Assembly (NCBI RefSeq): GCF_001552075.1
Contig: NZ_BCQM01000009.1
Coordinates: 62,001-126,000, forward strand
DNA length: 64,000 nucleotides
Direction: 5' to 3'
From: Arthrobacter luteolus NBRC 107841
GTDB lineage: Bacteria > Actinomycetota > Actinomycetes > Actinomycetales > Micrococcaceae
Position numbers and translations under genes: made by a program. The notes beneath the pieces were generated by a model. That model had not been told where the DNA came from. It did no database searches and saw only the letters and a list, made by a program, of their open reading frames with translations. How positions within the stretch are numbered: position 1 is the stretch's first letter; the number at the start of each line of letters is the position of its first letter. This document shows, piece after piece, positions 52,602 through 61,427 of the stretch.

Positions 52602-53258
52602 ATGGACTGGGGAGATTTCTGGGATCAAGCGGCGGTGTGGGCCATCACCTGGATACCTGTGCTCGGCCCGCTGGGCATCCTGACGACGGCGGTGGTCGCC
52701 TACATTGCTTACCGGCAGAAGCTCGAAGCGGACCGCCGGGCGCAGTGGTGGGTCCGGACCCAGTGGGCTCTGGAGGCGTCACTCAGCGCCAACCCGCGGC
52801 GCTCACTTGCGGGACTCGCTGTGCTGAATGACCTGAAAACCAGTTCCCTGGCCACCCGCGAGGATCGGGCACTGTTTCGGCTGATTGCGCTGACGGTGCA
52901 GGACGAGGTGCTGGGGGAGGAAGCAGTCCGGGGGCTCCTCCCGGTCCCGGACACCGGTGCAGAGACTGAGCCGGGCGCTGGGGCAGGCACTGAATCGGGC
53001 GCTGGGCCGGACACTGAACCGAGTGCTGGGCCGGGCTCTGAACCGAGCGCTGGGCCGGGCATTGGGCGGGGCGTTGAATCGGATTCTGACCAAGACGCTG
53101 AGAAAGGTGCTCCGGCGGGGCGGGGGATGGTGTGGGGCGCCGGTGCGCCGGAGACATCGGGTGAGCTGGCAAGCGTTTCCCGGCCGCTGAAGATGCGGAT
53201 TCTTGAACAGGTCCGCGAACTGATGGCGCCGGACCCCCGCGACCTGATCGGGCGGTGA
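52602..53258 (+). CDS. hypothetical single-span membrane protein with octapeptide repeats
   Basis: A 218-residue protein of no recognised family. One transmembrane span (WIPVLGPLGILTTAVVAYIAY) follows a short acidic start. A cytoplasmic-looking helical part has LEADRRAQWWVRTQWALEASL. Residues about 122-155 are an 8-residue repeat of the form TEPSAGPG / SEPSAGPG / TESGAGPD, encoded by 24-base tandem units at about 52965-53070. The repeat is probably a flexible linker that varies by slippage. It stands alone, and the start has no clear ribosome site. Confidence 0.65.
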   Translation: MDWGDFWDQAAVWAITWIPVLGPLGILTTAVVAYIAYRQKLEADRRAQWWVRTQWALEASLSANPRRSLAGLAVLNDLKTSSLATREDRALFRLIALTVQDEVLGEEAVRGLLPVPDTGAETEPGAGAGTESGAGPDTEPSAGPGSEPSAGPGIGRGVESDSDQDAEKGAPAGRGMVWGAGAPETSGELASVSRPLKMRILEQVRELMAPDPRDLIGR

Positions 53259-53401
53259 CGTCAGGCACTTCTGCGGAAAGATCTTTTCGAAGAAGGAGCT
53301 GGCCTGCGGCATTGGGTGAATCGAAGGAGCAAGCCGTTGGCTTAGTCGCTGGAAATACCTGGATGGGCCATCCACTCTCCGTCGAGAGGTGCTGGGTTTC
53401 C

Positions 53402-53458
53402 CCGGTGCGCAGCTCCGGCGGGCTGATTCCGCTCCCACCCGCCATATCTGCGCACCGG
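53402..53458. repeat. palindromic intergenic element, copy 1
   Basis: Perfect 11-base ends CCGGTGCGCAG / CTGCGCACCGG enclose a GC-rich centre. The inner 51 bases (53405-53455) have the same length and the same ends, GTGCGCAGCTC and TATCTGCGCAC, as a second copy at 60837-60887. It looks like a REP/BIME-type dispersed repeat. Confidence 0.75.
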
Positions 53459-53615
53459 AGTTCCCATCTGTCTCACCGTCACCAGGCTGTCACCATGCCA
53501 GTCTCCGGAACCCCCATGGGCCACACCTTCACCGGGCGGCTGCCGCGTCTGTGCAGCGGAGTTCCCTTTTGCCTCACCTCCACCAGTTCACCGCCATGCC
53601 AGTCTCCGGAACTCC
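53448..53615. repeat. direct repeat, two units of about 67 bases
   Basis: Unit one (53448-53515) and unit two (53549-53615) share CGGAGTTCCC near the left end and ATGCCAGTCTCCGGAAC near the right end, with moderate divergence between. Unit one begins inside the right arm of the palindromic element. Confidence 0.6.
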
Positions 53616-53734
53616 TTGCCGCGCACCTCGGGCGCTCCTACCGTTGAAGAACCCTGAAAAATCGACCCCGCCGCTGGGACGGGCCAGAGTCCGGGCCCTG
53701 ACACCCTGCGGCGCCCGGACCTTGCGAGGCGATC

Positions 53735-54577
53735 ATGGGAACTCAGCCAAACGACCCGATGTACAACTATGGCCAGGCGTACCCGCCGCAGGGGCCTCCC
53801 TCCAACCAGGGCCGCGGGATGGCGCTCGCCGGGCTGATTTTGGGAATCGTGGGGCTGGTCCTGTGTTGGGTGCCGTTCCTGAACATTGTGGCTCTGATCG
53901 TCGCCCTGGTGGGGCTGGGGCTCTCGATCGCGGCACTGGTCATCGCCATGCGGCGGCGGACGTCCGCGAAGGGCCTGTCCATCGCGGGAACCGTCGTCTC
54001 CGGGGTGGCAGTGATTGCGTCCATCGTTGCTATTGCCCTGCTGTCAGCATTCTTCACGGCATTCAATAACTCGATGGACAACGTTGTCCCCTACGGTGGC
54101 GGCCAGACAACCAGCTCTGCATCGGCTGGTTCGGGGTCGGCCACAGCCGTGCCGGAAGCCAGTCTCCTGCCCATCGGAACCGCGGCAGAGATCGGGGACT
54201 ATTCCGTGACGGTATCCAGCGTTCAGCTTGATGCCACTGACGAGGTCCTGAGCTTCAATCCGGTCAATCAGGCGCCGTCCGGACAATATGTCCTGATCAC
54301 ATTGAATGTGGTTTACAACGGTGCCGCAGAAGGAGACCCCTGGCTGGAATTGAGCACTAACTTTGTCGGATCGGACAACCGTCAGTACGACGAGTCCTCC
54401 TGCGCCGCGCTCCTGGAGCAGGGTGGAGCATCCGTGCCGACGCTGGAAAACGGCGGGCAGGCCGACTATCAGGTGTGTATGGATGTGCCGGCAGCAGCTG
54501 TTCCCGGCGAACGCGTGCTGGTTGAAGAGACTCTGGCCTTCGACGGGCCAAGCGAGGCCAGCTGGAAGACCCAGTAG
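53735..54577 (+). CDS. DUF4190/DUF4352-type membrane-anchored protein
   Basis: A 280-residue protein. A Pro/Gly/Tyr-rich start (YNYGQAYPPQGPPSNQG) is followed by two hydrophobic spans of the DUF4190 kind (MALAGLILGIVGLVLCWVPF) and a third (IAGTVVSGVAVIASIVAIAL). A Ser/Ala linker leads to an extracytoplasmic beta domain like DUF4352 (IGDYSVTVSSVQLD, then GQYVLITLNVVYNG) with two cysteines that may form a disulfide. Proteins of this type are common in actinobacterial envelopes; function unknown. Single gene. Confidence 0.75.
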   Translation: MGTQPNDPMYNYGQAYPPQGPPSNQGRGMALAGLILGIVGLVLCWVPFLNIVALIVALVGLGLSIAALVIAMRRRTSAKGLSIAGTVVSGVAVIASIVAIALLSAFFTAFNNSMDNVVPYGGGQTTSSASAGSGSATAVPEASLLPIGTAAEIGDYSVTVSSVQLDATDEVLSFNPVNQAPSGQYVLITLNVVYNGAAEGDPWLELSTNFVGSDNRQYDESSCAALLEQGGASVPTLENGGQADYQVCMDVPAAAVPGERVLVEETLAFDGPSEASWKTQ

Positions 54578-54757
54578 CCGGCAGCGGGCACTTTTCTGGC
54601 GTGGCCCTCCGTGCGCTGGTGAAGTGAACCAGTGAAGTGAACCAGCGAAAAAGTAGATGCATTTGCATAAAGTTTGGCTCCTCCCTAAGCTTTGAGAAGG
54701 CAGGAACCGGCCCTTGCCCACCACGCAGAAGGCCGGCAGCTACGCGGGAGGAGCAGG

Positions 54758-55567
54758 ATGAGCCACGTCGGGAACAACCAGGCCCAGCCTCATCAGACAG
54801 AGCCTGATCAGACAGAGCCTGAGCAGGCACAGCCAGCCCAGGCACATTCACACCAGGCAGAAGTAAGCGGGCAGCCGGCAAGCCGGCCGCAGACCATTGG
54901 CGTCCTTGGCGCAGGCCGGGTGGGAACCGCCGTCGCGCGCCAGGCGCTCAAAGCGGGCTACGAGGTGAAGATCGCCACTTCCAGGCCCGCCGCGGAAAAT
55001 GCTCTGTTGGTGGAAATCATCACCCCGGGTGCTGCTGCCGTGGATGTGTCTGAAGCTGTGCAGGCAGACCTTGTGGTGGTTGCCGTTCCGCTGCACCGCT
55101 ACCGCACGCTGTCGCCGGAGGCCCTGGCCGGAAAAACCGTGATCGACGCGATGAACTACTGGGCGCCGATCGATGGCACGATCACCGATTTCGAGGACGG
55201 CGTGCGCGGCAGCAGCGAAGTCGTCCAGGAATTCCTCGCCGAATCCAACATCGTCAAGACCCTCAACCACATCGGTTATCACGATCTGGAGGCCGACGGC
55301 GCCGGGCCGGGTACACCGGGCCGGCGCGCGCTGGCGGTGGCCGGGGACGATCCGGAAGCGCGGACACGCGTAGCGGAGTTCCTGGACCGGCTCGGGTACG
55401 ACGCCGTCGACGCCGGTCCGCTGGCGGCAGGCCGTGTGTTCCAGCCCGGCACCGCGATTTTCAACGGTCCGCACACCGCGGCCGCGGTCCGGGACCTGCT
55501 GGGCGAGGTCCTGGACAACGCGCCGGACAACACACCGGACAACGCTCCGGCCGCCGCGGCGGCCTGA
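54758..55567 (+). CDS. NADPH-dependent F420 reductase-like / NAD(P)-binding oxidoreductase
   Basis: A 269-residue protein with a Rossmann motif GVLGAGRVGTAVARQALKAGY, then VVVAVPLHRYRTL and KTVIDAMNYW. This is the pattern of F420-dependent NADP reductases and related dinucleotide-binding enzymes. The first 45 residues are a low-complexity Gln/Pro/Glu repeat (HQTEPDQTEPEQAQPAQAH). ATG 54758 has gggaggag upstream; a frame from 54692 lacks this. A luciferase-like flavin enzyme follows 52 bases later, so the two may share a deazaflavin or flavin redox step. Confidence 0.75.
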   Translation: MSHVGNNQAQPHQTEPDQTEPEQAQPAQAHSHQAEVSGQPASRPQTIGVLGAGRVGTAVARQALKAGYEVKIATSRPAAENALLVEIITPGAAAVDVSEAVQADLVVVAVPLHRYRTLSPEALAGKTVIDAMNYWAPIDGTITDFEDGVRGSSEVVQEFLAESNIVKTLNHIGYHDLEADGAGPGTPGRRALAVAGDDPEARTRVAEFLDRLGYDAVDAGPLAAGRVFQPGTAIFNGPHTAAAVRDLLGEVLDNAPDNTPDNAPAAAAA

Positions 55568-55619
55568 CGCCCCGCTCAGCCGCCATACCCCACCCACGCA
55601 GGCTTTACAGGAGATATCA

Positions 55620-56666
55620 ATGGAAATCGGCGCCTACAGCTTCGGCGACACCCAACTGAACCCGGATGGGACGCCACGGCCTACGGGAGAAGCGATCCGC
55701 AACCTCTTCGACGCCATCGTGCTGGCGGACCGGGCCGGCCTGGATTATTTCGGCATCGGTGAACACCACACCGTGAGCATGCCCGCCTCCTCGCCCGGGG
55801 CGTTGATTGCCGCGGCTGCGGCCGCCACCGGCCGGATCAAGCTGGGCAGTGCCGCCAGCATTATCGGCACGGACGATCCGGTCCGGGTTTTCCAGCAGTT
55901 CACGACGGCGGACGCGGTCTCCGGTGGCGGCCGGATCGAAATCACGGCCGGCCGGGGCTCCTCGGTGGAGACCTTTCCGCTGTTCGGCTACGACCTGAAC
56001 GACTACGACGAACTGTTCGCTCAGAAGCTTGACCTGCTGCTGACGCTAAACAACAGCACAACGGAGAACATCACCTGGAGCGGGAGTGTCCGGCCCGCCC
56101 TGTCCGACTTCGCCGTCGTGCCCCGGCCGGTTCTCGGCCGCCTGCCCATCTGGCTCGCCACCGGCGGCAGCGCGCCGTCGTCGGCCCGTGCCGGAAGGAT
56201 GGGGCTACCCGTCTCCTACGGCATCATCGGCGGCGCGCCGCACCGGTTCGCGCCGCTGGCCCAGCTGTACCGCCAATCCGCGGCGCAGGCCGGCCACACC
56301 GGGGAGAACATCAAGGTCTCCGTGGCTGCCATGGGATTGATCGCACCCACCAAGAAGGAAGCCCTGGACCGGTTCTACCCGGGCTGGCACAACCTCAACG
56401 TCGAAATGGGGCGGCTGCGCGGCTGGCCGGCACCGGAAAAGCGGGACTATCTGGCCCAGGCTGAAGCCCCCGGCGCCTACTACATCGGCGATCCGGACGA
56501 GGTAGCCGAACGGATCGTCCACCTCCACGGCTACATGGGCCACGTGCGCCACTTCCTGCAGATGGACCTCGGCGGGACCCCGCATGAGTACTTCCTCGAA
56601 TCGGTCAACCTGCTGGCCACCGAGGTGAAGCCCCGGGTTGAGCGGCTGCTGGCCAAGAACCGCTAG
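55620..56666 (+). CDS. LLM class flavin-dependent oxidoreductase (luciferase-like)
   Basis: A 348-residue TIM barrel of the bacterial luciferase family: EAIRNLFDAIVLADRAGLDY, FGIGEHHTVSMPASSPG, IKLGSAASIIGTDDPVRVFQ and EITAGRGSSVETFPLFGYDL. It uses FMN or F420 to oxidise an unknown substrate. The ATG at 55620 is preceded by caggaga; upstream in-frame extension overlaps the previous gene and is spurious. The C-terminus ends soon after LQMDLGGTPHEYFLESVNLL, as in the family. Confidence 0.88.
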   Translation: MEIGAYSFGDTQLNPDGTPRPTGEAIRNLFDAIVLADRAGLDYFGIGEHHTVSMPASSPGALIAAAAAATGRIKLGSAASIIGTDDPVRVFQQFTTADAVSGGGRIEITAGRGSSVETFPLFGYDLNDYDELFAQKLDLLLTLNNSTTENITWSGSVRPALSDFAVVPRPVLGRLPIWLATGGSAPSSARAGRMGLPVSYGIIGGAPHRFAPLAQLYRQSAAQAGHTGENIKVSVAAMGLIAPTKKEALDRFYPGWHNLNVEMGRLRGWPAPEKRDYLAQAEAPGAYYIGDPDEVAERIVHLHGYMGHVRHFLQMDLGGTPHEYFLESVNLLATEVKPRVERLLAKNR

Positions 56667-56850
56667 CTCAGGCCGGTCCGGGGCCCAGCCAGGGCACCCA
56701 GCCCACCGCTGCGGCAGGAGGCCGGGGCGGCGGATCCGGCGCCGGGAGGGCCGCCGCCGGACGCCGTCCTGTCCGTTTGCCGGGGCGAACGCGTAACCTG
56801 AGCAAACCCGCGGAGACAGCCCTCCGCTCCGGCCGGCCAGGGATGGCACC

Positions 56851-58173
56851 ATGTCTGATACCCCAAACGACGGCGTCCTTGCGCAGAACCGTGTCCGGAC
56901 CCTCGCGGCCCTCACCCTGCCCGCCATCCTGATCGGTGTGGTTTCAGCGCTGATCCTCTATGGCCTGGACGAAGCGGCCGCCCTGCTGCAGCACCTGCTC
57001 TGGGACGATCTCCCCGGAGCCGTCGGCGTGGATCCGGACAGCGGCTGGTGGATCTTCGGCACCCTGACCCTGACGGGTGCCGCCGTCGGGCTGATCGCAC
57101 GGTTTGTACCCGGCCATGGCGGACCGGACTCCGCCGAATCCGAGCTGGCGGAATCTGCGCTGCCCATCGGCGTGATCCCCAGCCTGGCCGCAGCGGCGGT
57201 CCTCGGGCTGGCCGGCGGGGTCAGCCTCGGTCCTGAGAACCCGATCATCGCCATCAATGCCGCCGTGCTCACCGTCCTGATCGGCCGGCTCTTTCCGAAG
57301 GTGCCGGGCAAACTGATCGTGGGAATGACGATTGCCGGCACGGTGGGCGCCCTCTTTGGGACCCCCGTGGCCGCAGCGCTGCTGTTCACCGGCATTGTTG
57401 GGTCAACGGCCGGGGCCGGCGCGCTCTTCGACAAGCTTTTCCTCCCACTGGTGGCCGCCGGTGCAGGTGCCGTCATCATGAACTTCCTCGGCGGAACGCT
57501 CCTGGACATCAGCGTTCCGGCCGCGGAGAGCGTGAATGGGTGGGACATCCTCGCGGCCATGATCATTGCGCCGCTGGCCGCGGGCTTCGGGCTGCTTGGG
57601 GTCTTCGCCTTCCGCTGGGCGCACCGGGTCTTCCACCGGCTTTCGAATCCGGTCCTCTTTACGACCCTCGGCGGCGCTCTGCTGGGGCTCCTCGGCGTGA
57701 TCGGCGGACCCATCACGCTGTTCAAGGGTGCAGAGGAATCCGGTGAGCTCCTCGCGGCTCCGGGGCAGCCCTTCGGGACGCTCCTGCTCCTGGCGGTCAT
57801 CAAACTGTGTGCGCTGGTGATCGCGGCAGCAGCAGGATTCCGCGGCGGCCGGATCTTTCCCTCGGTCTTTATCGGCGTCGCCTTCGGGCTGGCGGCCGGG
57901 GCCCTGGTTCCCGACGTCCCGGTCAGTGTTGTGGTTTCCGCGGCAGTGCTGGGACTGGTGCTCGCCGTCGCCCGCGATGGCTGGATGGCCCTGTTCATCG
58001 CAGTCGTAATCACCGGTGATGTGGCGGTCACGGCGCTGCTGTGCCTGGCCGTCCTGCCGGCCTGGCTGGTGGTTACCAACGCCCCGCACATGCTGGCGGA
58101 CGACGACGGCGGCCACGGCGGCGGCTCCGGCAGCCCGGCCGGCGGACCGGAGACGCGGCCCGGCACGGGCTGA
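56851..58173 (+). CDS. ClC-family ion channel protein, YfeO-like
   Basis: A 440-residue membrane protein with about ten hydrophobic segments. GGVSLGPENPIIAINAAVL replaces the GREGP filter motif of classical chloride channels, as in E. coli YfeO. The repeated-helix segment FGTPVAAALLFTGIVGSTAG and the later FRGGRIFPSVFIGVAFGL also fit the family. The ion and direction of transport are unknown. The C-terminal 25 residues are Gly/Asp/His-rich. It is a single gene ending convergent to the ROK repressor. Confidence 0.85.
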   Translation: MSDTPNDGVLAQNRVRTLAALTLPAILIGVVSALILYGLDEAAALLQHLLWDDLPGAVGVDPDSGWWIFGTLTLTGAAVGLIARFVPGHGGPDSAESELAESALPIGVIPSLAAAAVLGLAGGVSLGPENPIIAINAAVLTVLIGRLFPKVPGKLIVGMTIAGTVGALFGTPVAAALLFTGIVGSTAGAGALFDKLFLPLVAAGAGAVIMNFLGGTLLDISVPAAESVNGWDILAAMIIAPLAAGFGLLGVFAFRWAHRVFHRLSNPVLFTTLGGALLGLLGVIGGPITLFKGAEESGELLAAPGQPFGTLLLLAVIKLCALVIAAAAGFRGGRIFPSVFIGVAFGLAAGALVPDVPVSVVVSAAVLGLVLAVARDGWMALFIAVVITGDVAVTALLCLAVLPAWLVVTNAPHMLADDDGGHGGGSGSPAGGPETRPGTG

Positions 58174-58201
58174 CGCGGTATTCGGATTCCTGCCCGCGCA
58201 C

Positions 58202-59389
58202 CTATGGGCCGGGTTCGGCCAGGTTCAGCGAGTACGACGCCGGATCGGCCAGGAGCGGGGCGAAGGCGAGTTCCGCTGCTCCCACCAGCAGCAGGTCGGC
58301 TCCCAGGGCAGCCCGGCGGATCTCCACCGTCCGGCCCAGTCCGCCGATGGCACCCTGGGCGACGACGGTCCGCAGCCGCTCCGGATCAAACGACCACAAC
58401 GCGCCCAGGAAACCGCCGAGCAGGATGGTCCGGGGATTGAAGATGTTCACCAGATTCACGACAGCCTCGCCCAGCAGGTCCAGCTGACGGCCGGCAGTCT
58501 GCCGGAACGCGGGGGAGTCCTGGGTCCGCATGGCGGCTTCCAGCTCGTCCAGGTCTGCGGACTCCAGGCCGAGCGCCTCGAGCAGGCCGCCCAGGTTGAC
58601 CTCGGTTTCCAGGCAGCCGCGGCGCCCGCAGTGGCAGGGCAGTCCGTCGGTGCGGACCAGGGTATGGCCGAGCTCCCCGGCATATCCATCCGACCCGCTC
58701 AGCGGAATGCCGCCCACCACGGCGCCGCCGCCGATGCCGCTGGCGCTTCCGTTCAGGTACACCACATCCTCCTGCGCTACGCCCGCACCAAAAATGCTCT
58801 CGGCCAGGGCGCCCAGCGCGGCGTCGTTTCCTGCGCGGGAAGGCAGGCCCAGGGCGGTGCCGAGCGCGGCGGCCAGCGGTTCGTTTTCCCAGCCCAGATG
58901 CGGTGCGAGACGGACCGACCCGTCGGTGCTGTCCACAAGTCCCGGGACGGCAGCGCCGGCACCAATCACCCGGTCCATTGCTGCGAGGGCCGGGGCCATG
59001 CCGCCCGCGGCTGCCCGCGCGATCTCCACCGTTTCCGGGACGCTCGGACAGGCGGCGGTGCAACGAACCTTCCGGTGCACCTTGCCGCCCAGCCCCACCA
59101 GACCGACCGTGACGGCGTCGACGTCGGGATGGACGGCCAGGACGGCGACGCGCTCGTTGGGATGCACCCGTGGGCTGGGGCGTCCGGCCCGCCCGGCAGC
59201 GGCCGGTTCGGTTTCGTAGGCCAGTCCCAGCCGCGCCAGCTCGGCGGTGAGGGCACCGACCGTAGAACGGTTGAAGCCGGTGAGCCGGGTGAGGTCGGCG
59301 CGGGAAAGCGGCCCGCGGTGATGCAGCAGTGTCAGGATCCGGGAGAGATTCTGCACCCGGATGCCTTCACTGCCCGGCTTGGTCGGCAT
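58202..59389 (-). CDS. xylR: ROK family xylose repressor, XylR-like
   Basis: A 395-residue ROK regulator. The N-terminal winged helix is RVQNLSRILTLLHHRGPLSRADL, with GFNRSTVGALTAEL as recognition part. The kinase-like domain has AGAAVPGLVDSTDG, NDAALGAL, AGELGHTLV and the zinc motif CHCGRRGCLE. ATG 59389 follows gaagga. It is divergent from xylA, and the 212-base space between them has two inverted repeats with the same TGTTG-n7-CAACA core, one near each start. This is the classic arrangement for xylose-responsive repression. Confidence 0.88.
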   Translation of the reverse strand: MPTKPGSEGIRVQNLSRILTLLHHRGPLSRADLTRLTGFNRSTVGALTAELARLGLAYETEPAAAGRAGRPSPRVHPNERVAVLAVHPDVDAVTVGLVGLGGKVHRKVRCTAACPSVPETVEIARAAAGGMAPALAAMDRVIGAGAAVPGLVDSTDGSVRLAPHLGWENEPLAAALGTALGLPSRAGNDAALGALAESIFGAGVAQEDVVYLNGSASGIGGGAVVGGIPLSGSDGYAGELGHTLVRTDGLPCHCGRRGCLETEVNLGGLLEALGLESADLDELEAAMRTQDSPAFRQTAGRQLDLLGEAVVNLVNIFNPRTILLGGFLGALWSFDPERLRTVVAQGAIGGLGRTVEIRRAALGADLLLVGAAELAFAPLLADPASYSLNLAEPGP

Positions 59390-59424
59390 GCGCTGGATCC
59401 TTCGAGCAAGTGGCAGGGACGTTT

Positions 59425-59447
59425 GATTGTTGCATGGAACAACAATC
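59425..59447. promoter_or_regulatory. XylR operator 1, GATTGTTG-n7-CAACAATC
   Basis: A perfect 8-base inverted repeat with a 7-base spacer, 36 bases upstream of the xylR start, suited to autoregulation. It shares the core and spacing of the second site at 59547. Confidence 0.75.
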
Positions 59448-59546
59448 AGGGCGGGGACGGCAACGGGGTCTGCGCAGCGAAGGGCCAGCAGCTGTAGGGG
59501 CCCGGGCGTGCTGATCGGAGAACCATTGACACCCTGATCGGCCGTA

Positions 59547-59571
59547 GATATGTTGTCTCGCACAACATATC
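59547..59571. promoter_or_regulatory. XylR operator 2, GATATGTTG-n7-CAACATATC
   Basis: A perfect 9-base inverted repeat with a 7-base spacer, 31 bases upstream of the xylA start, where it would block xylA transcription in the absence of xylose. Confidence 0.8.
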
Positions 59572-59601
59572 CGTTCAAGGCCCGATCCTGGAGCAGTGCA
59601 C

Positions 59602-60789
59602 ATGCCAAAGACGCCAACACCTGCCGACCGTTTCACCTTCGGACTCTGGACGGTGGGGTGGACCGGGAACGATCCGTTCGGCACCCCCACCAGGGCTGAC
59701 CTTGACCCGGTCGAGGCGGTGCAGAAGCTCGCCGATCTGGGAGCCTACGGAGTCACCTTCCACGACGACGACCTCATTCCGTTCGGCTCCTCGAACCAGG
59801 ACCGCGGGCTGATCCTGAAGCGGTTCAACAGTGCGATCCAGGAAACCGGGCTGAAGGTTCCCATGATCACCACGAATCTCTTCAGCCACCCGGTGTTCAA
59901 GGACGGCGGTTTCACCTCCAACGACCGTTCCGTGCGCCGCTTCGCGCTGCGCAAGGTGCTGCGCAACCTGGACCTTGCCGCGGAACTGGGCGCCGAAACC
60001 TTCGTGATGTGGGGAGGCCGGGAAGGCGCGGAGTACGACGGTTCCAAGGACTTCGCAGCAGCTTTCGACCGGATGAAGGAAGGTGTGGACACTGCCGCCG
60101 GCTACATCAAGGACCAGGGCTACAAGCTCCGCATCGCGCTCGAGCCCAAGCCCAATGAACCGCGGGGCGACATTTTCCTGCCCACGGTCGGGCACGCACT
60201 GGCCTTCATTGCCGAACTCGAGCATGGTGACATCGTGGGCCTGAACCCGGAGACCGGGCATGAGCAGATGGCCGGGCTGAACTACACCCACGGCCTGGCG
60301 CAGGCGCTGTGGGCCGGCAAGCTCTTCCACATCGACCTCAACGGGCAGAAGTCCATCAAGTACGACCAGGACCTGGTTTTCGGCCACGGGGACCTGACGA
60401 GTGCCTTCTTCACCGTGGACCTGCTGGAGAACGGCTTCCCGGGCGGCGGACCGGTTTACGACGGTCCCCGGCACTTTGACTACAAGCCTTCCCGCACCGA
60501 GGGATACGACGGTGTCTGGAACTCGGCAGCCGCGAACATGTCCATGTACCTTCTGCTCAAGGAACGGGCCCAGGCTTTCCGTGCAGATCCCGAAGTCCGT
60601 GCAGCCCTGGAGACCTCCGGCGTTTATGAGCTGGGCCTGCCCACCCTGGCGGCCGGGGAAACGGCTGCCGCGCTGATCGCGGACCCTGCCTCGTTCGAGG
60701 AGTTCGACGCCGATGCCGCGGCCCAGCGCTCCTTCGCCTTTGTCCGGCTGAACCAGCTGGCGCTGGAACATCTGCTCGTCGCCCGCTGA
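59602..60789 (+). CDS. xylA: xylose isomerase, class I
   Basis: A 395-residue enzyme with the Actinobacteria-type residues at their classical numbers: His54 in FHDDD, Glu181 and Lys183 in EPKPNEPRG, then [17 protein letters not shown] and FHIDLNGQ for metal binding. It interconverts D-xylose and D-xylulose, with activity on glucose in many relatives. The ATG at 59602 is used (ggag 8 bases upstream), which puts His54 at its standard position. xylB and a xylose transporter are not adjacent in this window. Confidence 0.96.
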   Translation: MPKTPTPADRFTFGLWTVGWTGNDPFGTPTRADLDPVEAVQKLADLGAYGVTFHDDDLIPFGSSNQDRGLILKRFNSAIQETGLKVPMITTNLFSHPVFKDGGFTSNDRSVRRFALRKVLRNLDLAAELGAETFVMWGGREGAEYDGSKDFAAAFDRMKEGVDTAAGYIKDQGYKLRIALEPKPNEPRGDIFLPTVGHALAFIAELEHGDIVGLNPETGHEQMAGLNYTHGLAQALWAGKLFHIDLNGQKSIKYDQDLVFGHGDLTSAFFTVDLLENGFPGGGPVYDGPRHFDYKPSRTEGYDGVWNSAAANMSMYLLLKERAQAFRADPEVRAALETSGVYELGLPTLAAGETAAALIADPASFEEFDADAAAQRSFAFVRLNQLALEHLLVAR

Positions 60790-60836
60790 GCTGGGTGGAC
60801 GCGCGGCGGTGGTGCGCGGGCGGGATCACGGCGTGG

Positions 60837-60887
60837 GTGCGCAGCTCTGGCGGGGTAATTTCTGGCGACGTCGCAGTATCTGCGCAC
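60837..60887. repeat. palindromic intergenic element, copy 2
   Basis: GTGCGCAG and CTGCGCAC bound exactly 51 bases, the same length as the inner part of the element at 53405-53455. The left 18 bases and right 11 bases are almost identical and the centre is diverged. It lies between xylA and the cupin gene. Confidence 0.7.
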
Positions 60888-60949
60888 TCAGCGCCTGCGG
60901 GAGGGCAGGCTATGGCCCCGCGGCCACCGGCGGGCATACTCTTCCAGCT

Positions 60950-61300
60950 ATGACCCAGGATCCCGTTGAGTCCAATCCCCGGAACTACAGTGTGGTCTTC
61001 GAAAACGACCGCGTGCGGGTCCTTGAATACCGGGATGTGCCCGGGACGAAAACAATTATCCACCGCCACCCCGACAGTGTGATGATCACCGCCAGCGCCT
61101 TCCGCCGCAGACTGACTACCCCGCAGCGCGAGATGGACGTGCAGCTGCCGGCCGGTGCGGCGCAATGGCTGCCGGCGCAGGAACACGTCGGGGAGAACAC
61201 CGGAGACACCGAGACCCACGTGTTCTTCGTCGAACTCAAGGAAGCGCCGCCCTCGGCAGCCCCAGCGGCACCGAACCTCGGGCCGGCAGGACGGACCTGA
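60950..61300 (+). CDS. small cupin-domain protein
   Basis: A 116-residue protein with a single cupin core: RVRVLEYRDVPGTKTIIHRHPDSVMI carries a likely metal-binding His pair, and THVFFVELK closes the barrel. The tail is Ala/Pro-rich. Such small cupins can be metal-binding enzymes or sensors; nothing specific can be inferred. The ATG at 60950 has no clear ribosome site, but the family-like region begins soon after. Single gene. Confidence 0.75.
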   Translation: MTQDPVESNPRNYSVVFENDRVRVLEYRDVPGTKTIIHRHPDSVMITASAFRRRLTTPQREMDVQLPAGAAQWLPAQEHVGENTGDTETHVFFVELKEAPPSAAPAAPNLGPAGRT

Positions 61301-61427
61301 GCCTGACCGCCCGGCTTCGACGGCCCGGACCTGCCTGACCGCCCGCCCGGCTTCCTGACCCTAGCCCGCCCTGCCCGGCTGCCTGGCTTCGACGGCGCTA
61401 GGCCCACCCGCCGCCGGGTCATCCGCT

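Larger units (their letters stand above)
53259..53734. other. 476-base non-coding interval made largely of repeats
   Basis: No convincing gene. The interval contains a palindromic 57-base element (53402-53458) and two copies of a 67-base direct repeat (53448-53515 and 53549-53615). Frames open across it have no protein-like character. Confidence 0.7.

Noticed and set aside
55434-55619. N-terminal extension of the luciferase-like protein
   Set aside because: It overlaps the preceding gene in another frame, and a good ribosome site lies directly before the ATG at 55620.
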